Part shown: positions 52,601 through 62,965 of the stretch, piece after piece
How positions within the stretch are numbered: the stretch's first letter is position 1
How the letters are laid out: each line of letters starts with the position of its first letter
Assembly: GCF_001949145.1 (NCBI RefSeq)
Contig: NW_019091362.1
Coordinates: 9,254,323-9,318,322, forward strand
DNA from: Acanthaster planci
Lineage: Eukaryota > Echinodermata > Asteroidea > Valvatida > Acanthasteridae
Length of the DNA stretch: 64,000 bases
Direction: 5' to 3'
Program-made: the position numbers and the translations under genes
The notes under the pieces: model-generated
Databases searched by the model: none
Seen by the model: the letters and a program-made list of their open reading frames with translations, nothing else
Told to the model about the DNA's origin: nothing

Positions 52601-55600
52601 AAGACTTTGCTCAGCAGACTGAATGTTCATAATGCCCTCGCCTGCAGCTTGGGTATGAGTCGTGTCCGTTCTCCTGAGCTGGTCTATTTTGAGACTGGCC
52701 AAGTACATGTACTTATTTATTTCCTTAGTAGTAACTATGAATAGACACAAGGATACATGCAGGAAGTGTGGGTTAATTCAGGTGGGTTGGATTTGAAGAA
52801 TGTTAAGTGAAAAGGACAGAACTTTAACACATGTAACTTGAGCTTTTTTCAGTCTGTTCAGTTTTGCTCTCGCAAATTGGAAACTGAAACACAACTGAAA
52901 AAAGTGGCATTTAGGCTCATTCTATGGGATCTAGTCACACCCATAAATTTCTAGTCATACCTGTAAATTTGGTGTGATTCCAAATGTCTGCCATTGAAAT
53001 AATGTTTGTTAAGTTAGCACCAGCCTTCACTACTTTGAAGAGGGGAGTGAGGAGAAAGGAATTTCGGGGGAAGGGGGGCGTTAACTGCACATCATTCCAT
53101 AAAAAGATTGAAAGGATCAAAATGAATATCAACAGCATGAAAAAAATACCAACAAGAGTACAAGTACATGTATGTATTTCCACTTGTATAATTCATTACA
53201 TAGAGCCTACACATTTCAAGAAGTTGATAGAGGAAACTACTTGCATAAAACCAAAGGATGTTAATGTCTACACATTCAAGAAAATACATGTCGGCAGAAT
53301 TGCATGAGGAGATTTTCTATTTAAATGACTGTGTAGGGGGCAAACAAGGGGGAAAGGGGAAATTATTGCACCGCCTCTGGCTTGGTTGTTTGAACTAGGT
53401 CTGAGCTGTTGAAGGTTCCCATGTTAACAAAAAACTCGGCCACAGATTCCTCAAAAGAGTGAAAATCGTTGCCCCTGTGGGGTTTAACTGGATACTCATG
53501 GACGTTTTTGAAACCTACAAAATGTATAAGGTGGTATCAAAGCAACTGACCTACTTGCTTTCATGATCTGAGTCCGTTCTTGACCTTGTGACCCTGTGAT
53601 TCAGTGCCTGCACTGCTGCTATTTTCTCTATTCAATAATGAGGGGAGAATGGTTTGGTCCTAGTCTCAGCAAGGAAGGAAGGAAGACATGACATTGTTGA
53701 TATTAGTTTAAAGTGTGAAAGGAACTTTATATTCCCACTCTGTGACAATGCTGGTCTTGAAAATAGTCCAGTCTCACAGTGAATAGTGAAAGGCAATAAT
53801 ATACTACCGGTATTTGGGTCGTGTCTGTTTTCAGAAATTTAGTAAAAAACCTAACGTGGATGCCGACATACATGTACATGTTACTGAACATAAATGCACC
53901 ATTCTGTCTAGCAATTTTTGCATGAAAATTTCTAACCATTTTGTATAATTTGATACACACTTGAAGGAATTGCTGTCTCTGGGTCAATATACAGTACATG
54001 TAATTCTTATCCCTTAATTGAAAATACAGGTAACATTAATTAACACCCTTCAGGTGATGGATATGTTGTACACACCTGTATCTTTACACACAATTTTATC
54101 TACTTGATACATGTACTTAAAACATTGGGAATGCCTAGGAAGGTAAAGATATTGAACAAGTGTCATGTACATGTACCAGTGTGGGGGCTTTGACACCCCT
54201 CAAAAGCGACAAGCATGTGCCATACATACATGCATATGGGTTCCTGCATGGTGTGTTATTCTCTGTGAATGATTGCAGTTGCATTTGCTGTTCGCGGGCT
54301 GGTTACAGTCAAAAGATGAAAACTCAAAGAATGTACTGTACAGTGAACATGTACAGTATATTTTTGATGTATCTTTAATTGTACAAGTGGGATTCATTCT
54401 TGTACTTTTGAGGATAACTTTTTACTATAGGTCCTCAAACATAAAATGTGTTCGTAGTTGCACACAAAATTAAAAGCTTATTTTCTCAACTTTATTTTTG
54501 CTTTCAATTTGGGTCTGGTTAACCAATGACCTTTGAAGATTCTTGTGTTTCCATCCTACTATGACCCCCCCTTAAAAATATGCATGAAGCACGTCATTTT
54601 GAAAACTGACGCCTGTATTCCGTTACATCATAAAGACATTGGAAAAGTTCTGTTCTGTCCAAATTTCTCTGAAATACAAGCTGACAGTCCAGTTAGTGTT
54701 AGTGGTTTCCACCCTACTGTTTTACAAACTTGCCAGTCAGTGGACCACAAAATGCTGTAATAAGAGAAAATTTGACCGGCGTGCCAATTTTTATTTGGTC
54801 CACATGTGCAATTATGGGCCTATTTGCAGTATGTGGCCTGCAACCATAGAAATGATCCAAAAAAAAAAGTGTGATGGCTTGTCTGCAGTACATGTATGTG
54901 GTACACATGGCTGCAGTTAATTTCTTGCATTTTCTTTGTCTTCCGGCTAAGAAGCATCAACTGTGGTTTTGCACATGTACAGGAATGTGAATACTTGAGG
55001 AAACAAATGATAAACATCTTAACCCTAACAGTACCAGACGTTCTTTGGCTGAGAGTACTCAGTACTACAAAATGCTATGTAACACTCTGAGCCTGAAGGA
55101 CCTAGCGCTACAGATTACTATTTCTGGCTAGAGGTTTATTCCATTTTTACTCGTACAGAGAACAATGAAATCATGCATTCATAGTGCCACAGCACTGTAT
55201 GGTACATTGTCTTCTCGATTGTATTTTATGGCTTCAGAGAATAATAATGTCATGTCCTCTTACAAACGACAGGGCTGAGTACTACATTTAACTACTAAGT
55301 AGTACTTTGTAGAATTTGGGACTGTTAGGGTTAAAAGTGCACATTTATGCTGTGAGACTCAGGTGTACTGGTCCCAAGTTGTTGAAGGGTAAGAAAACCA
55401 CTTCACACAAAACCTTCAGATGTCATTTTTGGAAATCTGTTTCGTTGGGATTTGTCGAGGTATATTCATCTGTGTTCTATTTTCTCTCCACTGCATCTCC
55501 ATGTAAAAGAAGTTTGCTTGCTTACTTGTGGCGCGGGATTCTGGAAAACACAAGATCTTTTTGTTTTAAAAAAGTGTGTCTTGAAACCAAATGAGAAATT

Positions 55601-56060
55601 GTTTCACCTGGCTATGTTTGTGTTTGAATTGTGTCTTGTCAGCTCTGGTGGACCCCATATCTTATCTATGAGCTGTAAAAAGTCAACACACATTGCCACA
55701 TTCATTGGTAAGGCTTGCAGATACCCAGTATCAGCATCAAAACTAGTTCAGAGTGTTTAACCTTTGAAACATATAAAAGCATAGAGAGTTTTATTACCTC
55801 TTGCGTCTGCTGAAATTGGTGAATAATGCCAAATTTATCTGGACCTACGTGTATGCGTAGTGCCAGACTGTCGCCACTCACAGTGTAAAAATACACAGTG
55901 TACAACTCAGTCTGAATGCAGTGGGATATCAAATACATGTACATGTACTTTTTGTTTGTGCAGTAAAAGATAGGAGTAAATTGTCAAGCAGAAAAAGGCA
56001 ACATGTATTATAAATGGACTGAAGGCAGTTTTATTACATAAGTTTTGTTCACTGATATTC

Positions 56061-56160
56061 ATGCATACAATATCCCCAGAACTATGGGGTCCGACGTCCG
56101 CTCCGTTCCGCTCCCAAGAGCGGAGCGGACATCGGACCCCACAGTTCTGGGGGTATGCAT
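56061..56160. repeat. GC-rich 100-base hairpin
   Basis: Arms 56074-56105 and 56121-56152 (CCCCAGAACTATGGGGTCCG... and complement) pair over 32 bases with two mismatches. Flanking ATGCATAC and GTATGCAT extend the pairing. It stands out by GC content from the AT-rich surroundings. It could be a fold-back element or a precursor-like hairpin RNA; no promoter was seen. Confidence 0.85.
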
Positions 56161-57798
56161 ACATGTACAATACCTGGAGATATTTTCCCCAGACTCATCA
56201 TCGTAGTACTCAGGATTGATAATTGCACTACTTGTATAACCATAAAGGTGCATTTGCAATGGAAGTTTCAATTACGTTTAGCCTACTGTAAGTTTCTAGA
56301 GATCCACCACATACGTACAGTGTATGTACCGTACCGTACATGTACTGGGTACTGCTACCAATACGCATGGGCATTACATGTACATGTATGTAATTATTAA
56401 GAAATGACATCTTACGTGTATGTATTCAGGTAGTGTGTCCTACCTTCTTGCATGACTACTGTAGGAAAAATAGCAAAACTACACGGGCTAACTGGAATCG
56501 TTAAAATCAATAGAGCTCCTTCATGTGACAATCCAAATCACTGTTGGCACAAATCTTACAGGGCAGAAGTGCTTGTGTAATGAATGCCAAGCCTGTAGGG
56601 TGATATTGATTCCTGTAATCACGAATACCTATACATGTACAACAGGCAAAAATTACCCAGTACATCTACGTGTACTGTCATAGGAGGCTAAAGGGTAAAC
56701 TTGCTATTTCCATCACAGTCGTATTTTGCCTACAGGGGCTGGTAAAAATATGGCTGGCCTTGATCAGCACCAAAGTTACCAAGTGTAAAGCATCTCACTC
56801 AGCTATATTGATCTAAGTACTACAAAATGCTGGTACCGGTACTAATTTAGTAATGATTAAAAGTGCGACCCTCTCTAAAAGTAATGGGTCAAATGTAGAT
56901 TTTGAGATTAACTCTAACACAACAAGAAGACTTGGGTGGCCTGTGGTATCAACAATGGGCAATGTGAATCTGACATTGGTTTATACAGACAAAGCCCTTT
57001 TCTTATTTCTGTGGAAGTTGGAGACATGTACTAGTACCTGTTTCATAAGAAAAACGGCAATCCAATCTTTCAAATTATCCAGCTGATGTGGTTTCATCTT
57101 AGCAAGTTCACATGTCTGTTGAATTTGCTGTGCTCTTTTCTGCATGTGATCCAAGTGTGCTTGTTCTTACATGTACCGGTAATATCTGGAGCGTGCTCAG
57201 TTGCTCACAAAAATTCCACCCGTTTTTGTTTTCTCTCTCTCATTTGTGGGGTTACCGGAATTGGGGGCGTATACCCATGCATGTATTTCCATATTCTTTT
57301 CCACTGTTGAAAATGAAGTCAAGTAGTATTGTACATGTACATGTGTAAATCTGCTGTTTGAATCCTCATATTTAATCAACATTTCAGTCTGATCCTACCA
57401 TAACGGCAATTATTTTGGTAGCATGTCAACAGGATCCTGTTGGTCCAAGGTATCGAACTGATACCTCATGTGAGTGGTTATGTAAGGGAAATTTTGGGTT
57501 CACAAAATAGTCACAGCGAGACTCAGCCACTTGAATTGAAATGTGTCCTAGTGTTGAATATCTTCAACGCTAATACTTGCCAGCCACCTCATGCTGTTAA
57601 AAATGTGCTTTTGTGTTTGCCTTTGTGCGGTTTGAGAACTGGGCTGCACTCCATCTAAATGACAATACACAGAGATTTTGTGTGGAAATGCAGCATAATG
57701 CTCTCTGATTAATACGGCCATCCTGGAAAGTCATAAGAATTTCTTTGCCACTTGCCGTTTATCACTTTTTTGAATGAATCTTTTCATTTGTACTTCAG

Positions 57799-57913
57799 CC
57801 CCAGGACTTGATAGATTCTAAGAGCCACACATTCAAGACCAAGGTTTTCAAGCATCCTAACACCTGTCAGGTCTGCAATGAGGTGATATGGAATGAAGGT
57901 CGGACCTGCAGAG
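57799..57913 (+). CDS. C1-domain exon 1
   Basis: Acceptor GTACTTCAG ending at 57798 and donor GTAGGT at 57914. It encodes PQDLIDSKSHTF, TKVFKHPNTCQVCNEV and NEGRTCR. Phase 0 in, phase 1 out. Confidence 0.9.
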
Positions 57914-58858
57914 GTAGGTACATGTAGCTCCTTCAAATCACACATATACTGGTATCGCTGTGAATGGGGGGGAAATGCTGAAAGATGTTTTTTAAGTCCC
58001 CAAGTTTCTCGTATCCAGTGCTAAATTACATTTATTACAGTATTACTGTTAACACGTGCAAGATATAACTGTATTTAAATGCTGAAAAAAATCATATAGG
58101 GAAACTGACTAGGTGCTTATGAATGATTAGAAAGATGAACAAAGAAATTGACTGGAGCGGGATTTGAACCTGCGGCCTCTGGAATACCGTACCAGTGCTC
58201 TACCAACTGAGCTACCCAGCCCTATGTTGGTAGACCAACATACCAACATAGGGCGGGGTAGCTCAGGTGGTAGAGCATTGATACGGTATTCCGGAAGGAA
58301 GGTTCAAATCCCGCTCCAGTCAATTTCTTTGTTCATCTTTATAATCAGGTATTTAAATGCGACGGTTTGTCAAGGGTGCTGAATTTTCAGTCTTGTTCTA
58401 CTTACAATTCCAATTCCAAGTTACAATTGGAAGAAATGTTTGGTCCAGTGGCTTATTAAATGGGACAATGTAATACAGTGATTTCATATTGAACCTTTGT
58501 GACTTAGTTAACCTTGTTGCCAATTTTTGTTTTGCTGTTTCACTCTGTACTCTGTATATATGCAAACCCAAATTGATGAAATCCACAAAAAGCTTGACAG
58601 CTCATTTAGAATAGCAATTCATCCCATCATTTTATTCCTACATGTACATTTGTACATGTACAGGTGTAATTTCTTTGCATTCTTTTTGTTCTTCACAGTG
58701 TGCAAGTATGCGTGCCATAGGAAATGTGAGTACAAGGTGAGTACGGAGTAACGTATGCATCCCTTGATTAGCAGTCAACCTGTATTGTCATGCCTCAGAA
58801 AGTTGGCCTTCAGTAATGCTTGCCACTTCATTTCAGGACAACACCACTTGCACGCGAT
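57799..58858 (+). CDS. N-terminal C1 zinc-finger domain exons of a tensin-like protein (partial)
   Basis: Exons 57799-57913, 58699-58736 and 58837 to about 58858. The first two junctions have good sites (CTTCAG acceptor, GTAGGT; CTTCACAG, GTGAGT) and agreeing phases. Joined, they give a complete C1 ligand set: H, 12 residues, CQVC, 10 residues, CRVC, four residues, H, two residues, C, seven residues, C. Visible text includes SHTFKTKVFKHPNTCQVC, ACHRKCEYK and DNTTC. The short 10-residue spacing and the CRVCK..CHRKCE.K wording match tensin-2 N-terminal C1 domains more than PKC or DGK types. Tensins link integrin adhesions to actin; C1 modules bind lipid or partners. The remaining phosphatase-like, SH2 and PTB parts would lie beyond the window. 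The end of the third exon is uncertain: GTGAGA at 58859 would make it only 22 bases. Confidence 0.75.
58150..58221 (-). tRNA. tRNA-like pseudogene, left arm
   Basis: Reverse strand reads GGGCTGGGTAGCTCAGTTGG at its start with a GAGC closing D-stem. A 17-base anticodon-arm candidate (CTGG...CCAG) has a seven-base loop lacking the usual T33, so decoding is doubtful. The B box is GGTTCAAATCC. It is probably a SINE or tRNA relic. Confidence 0.45.
58251..58322 (+). tRNA. tRNA-like pseudogene, right arm
   Basis: It starts GGGCGGGGTAGCTCAGGTGG and ends with GGTTCAAATCCCGCTCCAGTCA-type text (positions 58301-58322). The D-arm (GCTC/GAGC) and B box are good; the anticodon arm and variable region do not fold into a standard tRNA, so this is tRNA-derived rather than a working gene. 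Confidence 0.4.
58699..58736 (+). CDS. C1-domain exon 2 (38 bases)
   Basis: Acceptor CTTCACAG ending at 58698 and donor GTGAGT at 58737. It encodes VCKYACHRKCEYK, giving four of the zinc ligands. Phase 1 in, phase 0 out. Confidence 0.9.
58837..58858 (+). CDS. C1-domain exon 3 (end uncertain)
   Basis: Acceptor CATTTCAG ending at 58836. DNTTC places the last zinc-ligand Cys exactly seven residues after the previous one, which supports the acceptor. The frame stays open to TGA at 59083. The nearest donor-like site, GTGAGA at 58859, lacks a G before it, so the real exon may be longer. Confidence 0.6.
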
Positions 58859-60181
58859 GTGAGAAAGCAGGCCTATTGATTGCCTGTGATAACTTAAACA
58901 TTGCTAGTGATGTTTGCCTTTGGTTTTCTTGTCTTTGGCTTCGGTTTTTGTTGTTTCACTTTGTTTTAAATTCTAAGTCAGGATCAGAAGGACTGGGTTT
59001 TGACTTCAGTTGCATTTATCTTGATGAGATCACAAGCGGAGTCAAACTGACCCACTTACTGGTGCATTTATCTCACTTGCATTGACACTTTTATCTGGAC
59101 TGAGGGCTTGCACTTTGCCTGCTACATGTACATGTACTGTTTGAAAAATTTAAGAAAGATAAAGTTAAAAATACCTATTCTGATATGGGTGACACAAGGT
59201 TGTGGTAATCTTGGAAGCAAGTGTAGATGCCCTGTATACGTGTACGCACATGATGCGCATCCCTTAATGTTTTGGTCGATTTTTAATTCAAGAGCCCCAT
59301 GGTGCTCCTCATCAAATTGAGCCACTTGCCCCACGAATTTTACATGACCCAGTGACATACTTATTTTGGTGGTCTAGGTCGATTGGACTACATGTACTCG
59401 TACATGTTGCAACGTGTATGGTTTTTCTCTCCTCTTTTTTTTGGGGGGGAGGAGTCTAGAATAATCCTGTAGGTCGTCCTGCTGCTTAAAAGTTGGAGGG
59501 AATATATTCTGTTTCTCACTGTCCTTGGCAACATTGTGTCCACTGTAATTGTCTACACACACAGGCTGTACTGTGTGGTGTTGCTCTAAGCTTTCTTTTG
59601 ATGACCACAAGAGGGCAGTGTTACATCTTGTGGTGTTAGTGGCTTTGCTGTATGTTATACATGCACAATTTTGTATGCGCACATATCTTTTACCTATGAA
59701 TGCGTGACGTCTCGTGTCACAGATGTTGCTTTTTTACCTTCATTTTTTCTTACCTTCAAAGAAAATAGTTTAATCCAAAAAGTATACTTACTTGGAACAT
59801 TCCATTTAGTTTTCCCCTCTGTTGTTTTAGTCATGAGTTGTTTTTCAGTCACTATCACCTGTCTTCACACAGTTTCTTCATTCAACACATTACTTAATTT
59901 TACACAGGTATTCCATAGATAACAATAGCTAGGCTGTGCCACCGAGTTGCTGCTTTTTTATTCAGATAAAAAGCAATTGTTACAGTTAGGTTGGGCACAG
60001 ATGGTATTACATACGGTAAGAGGTTATGTGTAGGTTCTAGGAAAGCCACTTCCTTAAATGTTGAGGGAAGTAGTTGAAGATGAAACGGTTAGTGTGTTTG
60101 AGATAGTGGGAGAAAGAGGACATTGTTGAGGGATGCCGCTCTGCCACTCACACAGCCTGTACTTCAGCTAACCCATTTCAG

Positions 60182-60343
60182 GCATTGGAGAATGTTGGTT
60201 CCTTTGGACAAGGAAATACCATTGTCAAGGCACACACTGCTATCATAGGCATGGCCAAGACTTCTTTGGTCTGTATACATGTAAAAGTGGCATGCACAGA
60301 TATCCAACCTGCAAGATTTGGACACCTTCTCTGAAGAAAACTC
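60182..60343 (+). CDS. Possible Cys-rich exon downstream of the C1 domain
   Basis: Acceptor ACCCATTTCAG ending at 60181 and consensus donor GTAAGT at 60344 bound 162 bases (54 codons). Only one frame stays open, and its phase 1 entry fits a 58858 donor. The text is Cys/His-rich: IGECWFLWTRKYHCQGTHC, then YTCKSGMHRYPTCK. No family matches it, and it is unlike known tensin sequence, so it may be chance. Confidence 0.25.
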
Positions 60344-61899
60344 GTAAGTTCCATTTTCTCCTACTTTTTCAGTTGAACGTATCATACATGGATGATTAGA
60401 ATATATAAAATATATAAGAACATTTTGTTTTTCTTAACATTGTTGAAAAGATTGTTGAAAGGGATGCAGTTTATTCAGTTTTGTCTTATAAACTTGTAAA
60501 ATTTAATAACCTCAAATTCTTGAGAGTGTATCGGTTTCTGCCAAAGAAATTTGTCATCTGTTGGTATATTTTAACTTTGTAAAGCCTTTATGAAAAGAGT
60601 TAAATATTTTGTATTAAGGTTTGGATGTATTTTCCATATCATATAGATGGCCAAATCCCCTGGATGATTTCATGTATTGGTGACCATGACCTATACCGGT
60701 GTACTCTGATCTGGGTCGTGGCTCAGCCTAACTAAGACCAGTGAATGCCGTGGGCTACCACCTACCAGTCCGAAGTGTCAGTTAAGATGTGGACCAAAGA
60801 GTAGTCACCAATAAGTCACCAACAATGTCAGAAGCACCAACCACCGTGTTTTGAGTTTATTTAATTTTCTTTTTGCTTCACAAGATTGAAGATTCCAGAA
60901 GAGATTAGTTGAATGCAGAAATACAAATGTTGATAACTTGAAAAAAACAAGTCCAAAAGAATAAAGAATATCTCATGAACTTTAGAAAAGATTATTTTCA
61001 AACAAAGGAATTCCTTCAGCTATTTTTTTGGTGTCTGCAGAAACTGAGAAGCATAAGGAAATATGATTGTTGTAAATTAATAATTGTGTATATATGGTTA
61101 GTTGTAAATGAAGTGTACATTTTGTAATATCGTGAAGCAACTTCAGCTCTCCCCCTGCCTCGCCGACTTTCCTTTTTTACTTAGCCAAGGATTAACATCT
61201 GGTGAGTTTCAGTTTTATGCATGGTCACTTCTAAAGTTGTTTCATTGGTTCCCTTATTCACATTTGTATTCAGTATGATTTGATCTTTTCATTTGAAAAA
61301 TCCATGTCAAAAGATTTCATAAATATGGTAATTTCAGTGATGTACATGTATGGTCATCTGACAGCGCATTTGGAATTGTAATATCAGCCAGGGTGGTTTT
61401 TTTTTTACTGAATGGAGATACCGGCACATGTACATGCATTTGACAGAGACTAGAGATTTAGAGATTGTATTTTGTTTAGCAAGAAATTTGGCATTGTCCC
61501 TTTAGCAATTAACACCTAAGCTGAACATGAACCAATGAAATGGAATGGCATCCATCTGAGGTTGCATAGTTGACATTATGTGGGATCACGTATGTGTACC
61601 TTTGGTAGAGGATGCATTGTCAATTCAGTGATACCCAGACTCATTTCTTGGAGCAATTAACAGTTAGTCGGCAAGGGAATAGTTCCTGTCTTAGGTCAGC
61701 TTAATTGTTTCTTCCATGGCTCACATACAGATGTCAAAATGTCAAGTGGCAGGAATGTCAAGGCTAAGTGATTCATTGATGGGACATTCGAACCTCTTTA
61801 ATAGCTCCATGGTCTCAGGCATGTAGAGGGGAACGCAAACTTGAATCATAGCCAGTCATCAACTTGCCATTTTCCAGTCCTCCTAACCTGTGTTAGCAA

Positions 61900-62125
61900 C
61901 AGTGGCATAGCTAAGATGTTACTAGTGAGGGGAGGGAACATGGAGGCACCAGCATCTTATGTGGAGCACCAGCTTTCAGTGGCGTGGTTTTTTTTTTGGG
62001 GGGGGGGAGTTTTTGATAACCTTGTTCAATATCCATTCATCTGTTTTTATTTTTAGTGGGGGGAGGGACCTGGGAGGCACTGGGAATTTGTGAGCGGGGC
62101 TGGCCTTCCCCTCCCTATGACACTG
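61900..62125 (+). mobile_element. MITE-like element (copy B)
   Basis: It starts CAGTGGCATAGCTAAGATGT and shares ACTAGTG, CTAGCATCTTATG-like text, CTTTCAGTGG, AACCTTGTTCAATATCCATTC and a G-run with copy A at 38692. It ends near ATGACACTG. It is non-coding. Confidence 0.65.
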
Positions 62126-62419
62126 ATGAGCAAGGGACATTCTAGGGTATGAAGTTGTCAATGTTTCATATAGATACATGTATTTTAAACATCTGTCGCA
62201 AACAGTTCAGTAGATTTTTGCTCAGCTGCAAAGCAAATGCAGGCCTAATGTAATACCAATTGTTGTCCATCTGTATGGGCGTATGTCTGTTTTGCTTATG
62301 GATATATGTGGTAATAGTATGTATCGTTGTGCTTGTTTGTTTCAATCTGGAGTGTTAAGACTTTACATAATGAAGAAAGTGAATTCCAGTTTTCAACTGT
62401 ACTTGCAGTGTAGGTGTAC

Positions 62420-62965
62420 ACGTATAAGGGAGGTGGTAGGTGACAGATTGGAATGAGATTGGGGATGAATCGGAGATGAATGGGTGGGGGAGTAGGTAGA
62501 AGATGGATATGATGATGGATAGGGAGGGATATGGGATGATGGGATGGGGTGGGTGGCATGATGTGGCAGTGGAGTTGGAGATGAACGGGCAGGATGAAAT
62601 TATGGGTGGGGATGGGATATGGAATGAGGGGTTGGGGGAGGGTAGGAGATTNGTTGAAACTATTGGTGGGGGCGGAGTAGGAGATGAATTGGAATGGGGG
62701 GTGGAGTAAGAAATGGATTAGGTTGATGGGTTGGGGAGGGTAGGAGATGGATAAAATTATGGGTGGGGGTAGAGTAGGAGAAGGATTGGGATGATGGGTT
62801 GGGACTGAGTAGTAGATAGATGTGATGATGGGTAAGGGAGGGGTAGTCAATGGATGGGATGAGGGGATTGAAGCGGAGTAAGAGATGGATGGGATGATGG
62901 GTTTGAGAGCATAGTGATGCATGGGATGATGGGATGGTTTTTGAGTTGGACATGGAGTGGATGGT
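62420..62965 (+). repeat. Purine-rich GATGGG/GGGTGGGG low-complexity tract
   Basis: Over 500 bases of + strand are almost pyrimidine-poor, built of imperfect units such as GGAGATGGATGGGATGATGG and GGGTGGGGGTAGAGTAGGAG. One N is present at 62652. Long proline/serine/histidine open frames on the other strand are artefacts. Such tracts can form triplex or G-quadruplex structures. Confidence 0.85.

Larger units (their letters stand above)
29218..57798 (+). other. Very long intron (about 28.6 kb) of the tensin-like gene
   Basis: This stretch shows no recognised exon or other gene. It is filled with TACATGTA/TACCGGTA-rich sequence, MITE-like elements, SINE-like modules, a 37-base minisatellite and strong hairpins, each listed separately. 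Unrecognised small exons may exist. An open stretch at 36824-37114 looks somewhat less repetitive than its surroundings but has no recognisable domain. Confidence 0.5.
58124..58347. repeat. Long palindrome of two head-to-head tRNA-like arms
   Basis: Left arm (58124 to about 58230) and right arm (about 58243 to 58347) are near-complementary along their whole length with few mismatches. Each arm carries a tRNA-type A box (GTAGCTCAGNTGGTAGAGC on + at 58258-58276, on - in the left arm) and B box (GGTTCAAATCC at 58301-58311, and the complement at 58161-58171). The centre contains TATGTTGG-TAGA-CCAACATA at 58223-58242. It is in the intron between C1 exons 1 and 2. Confidence 0.9.
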
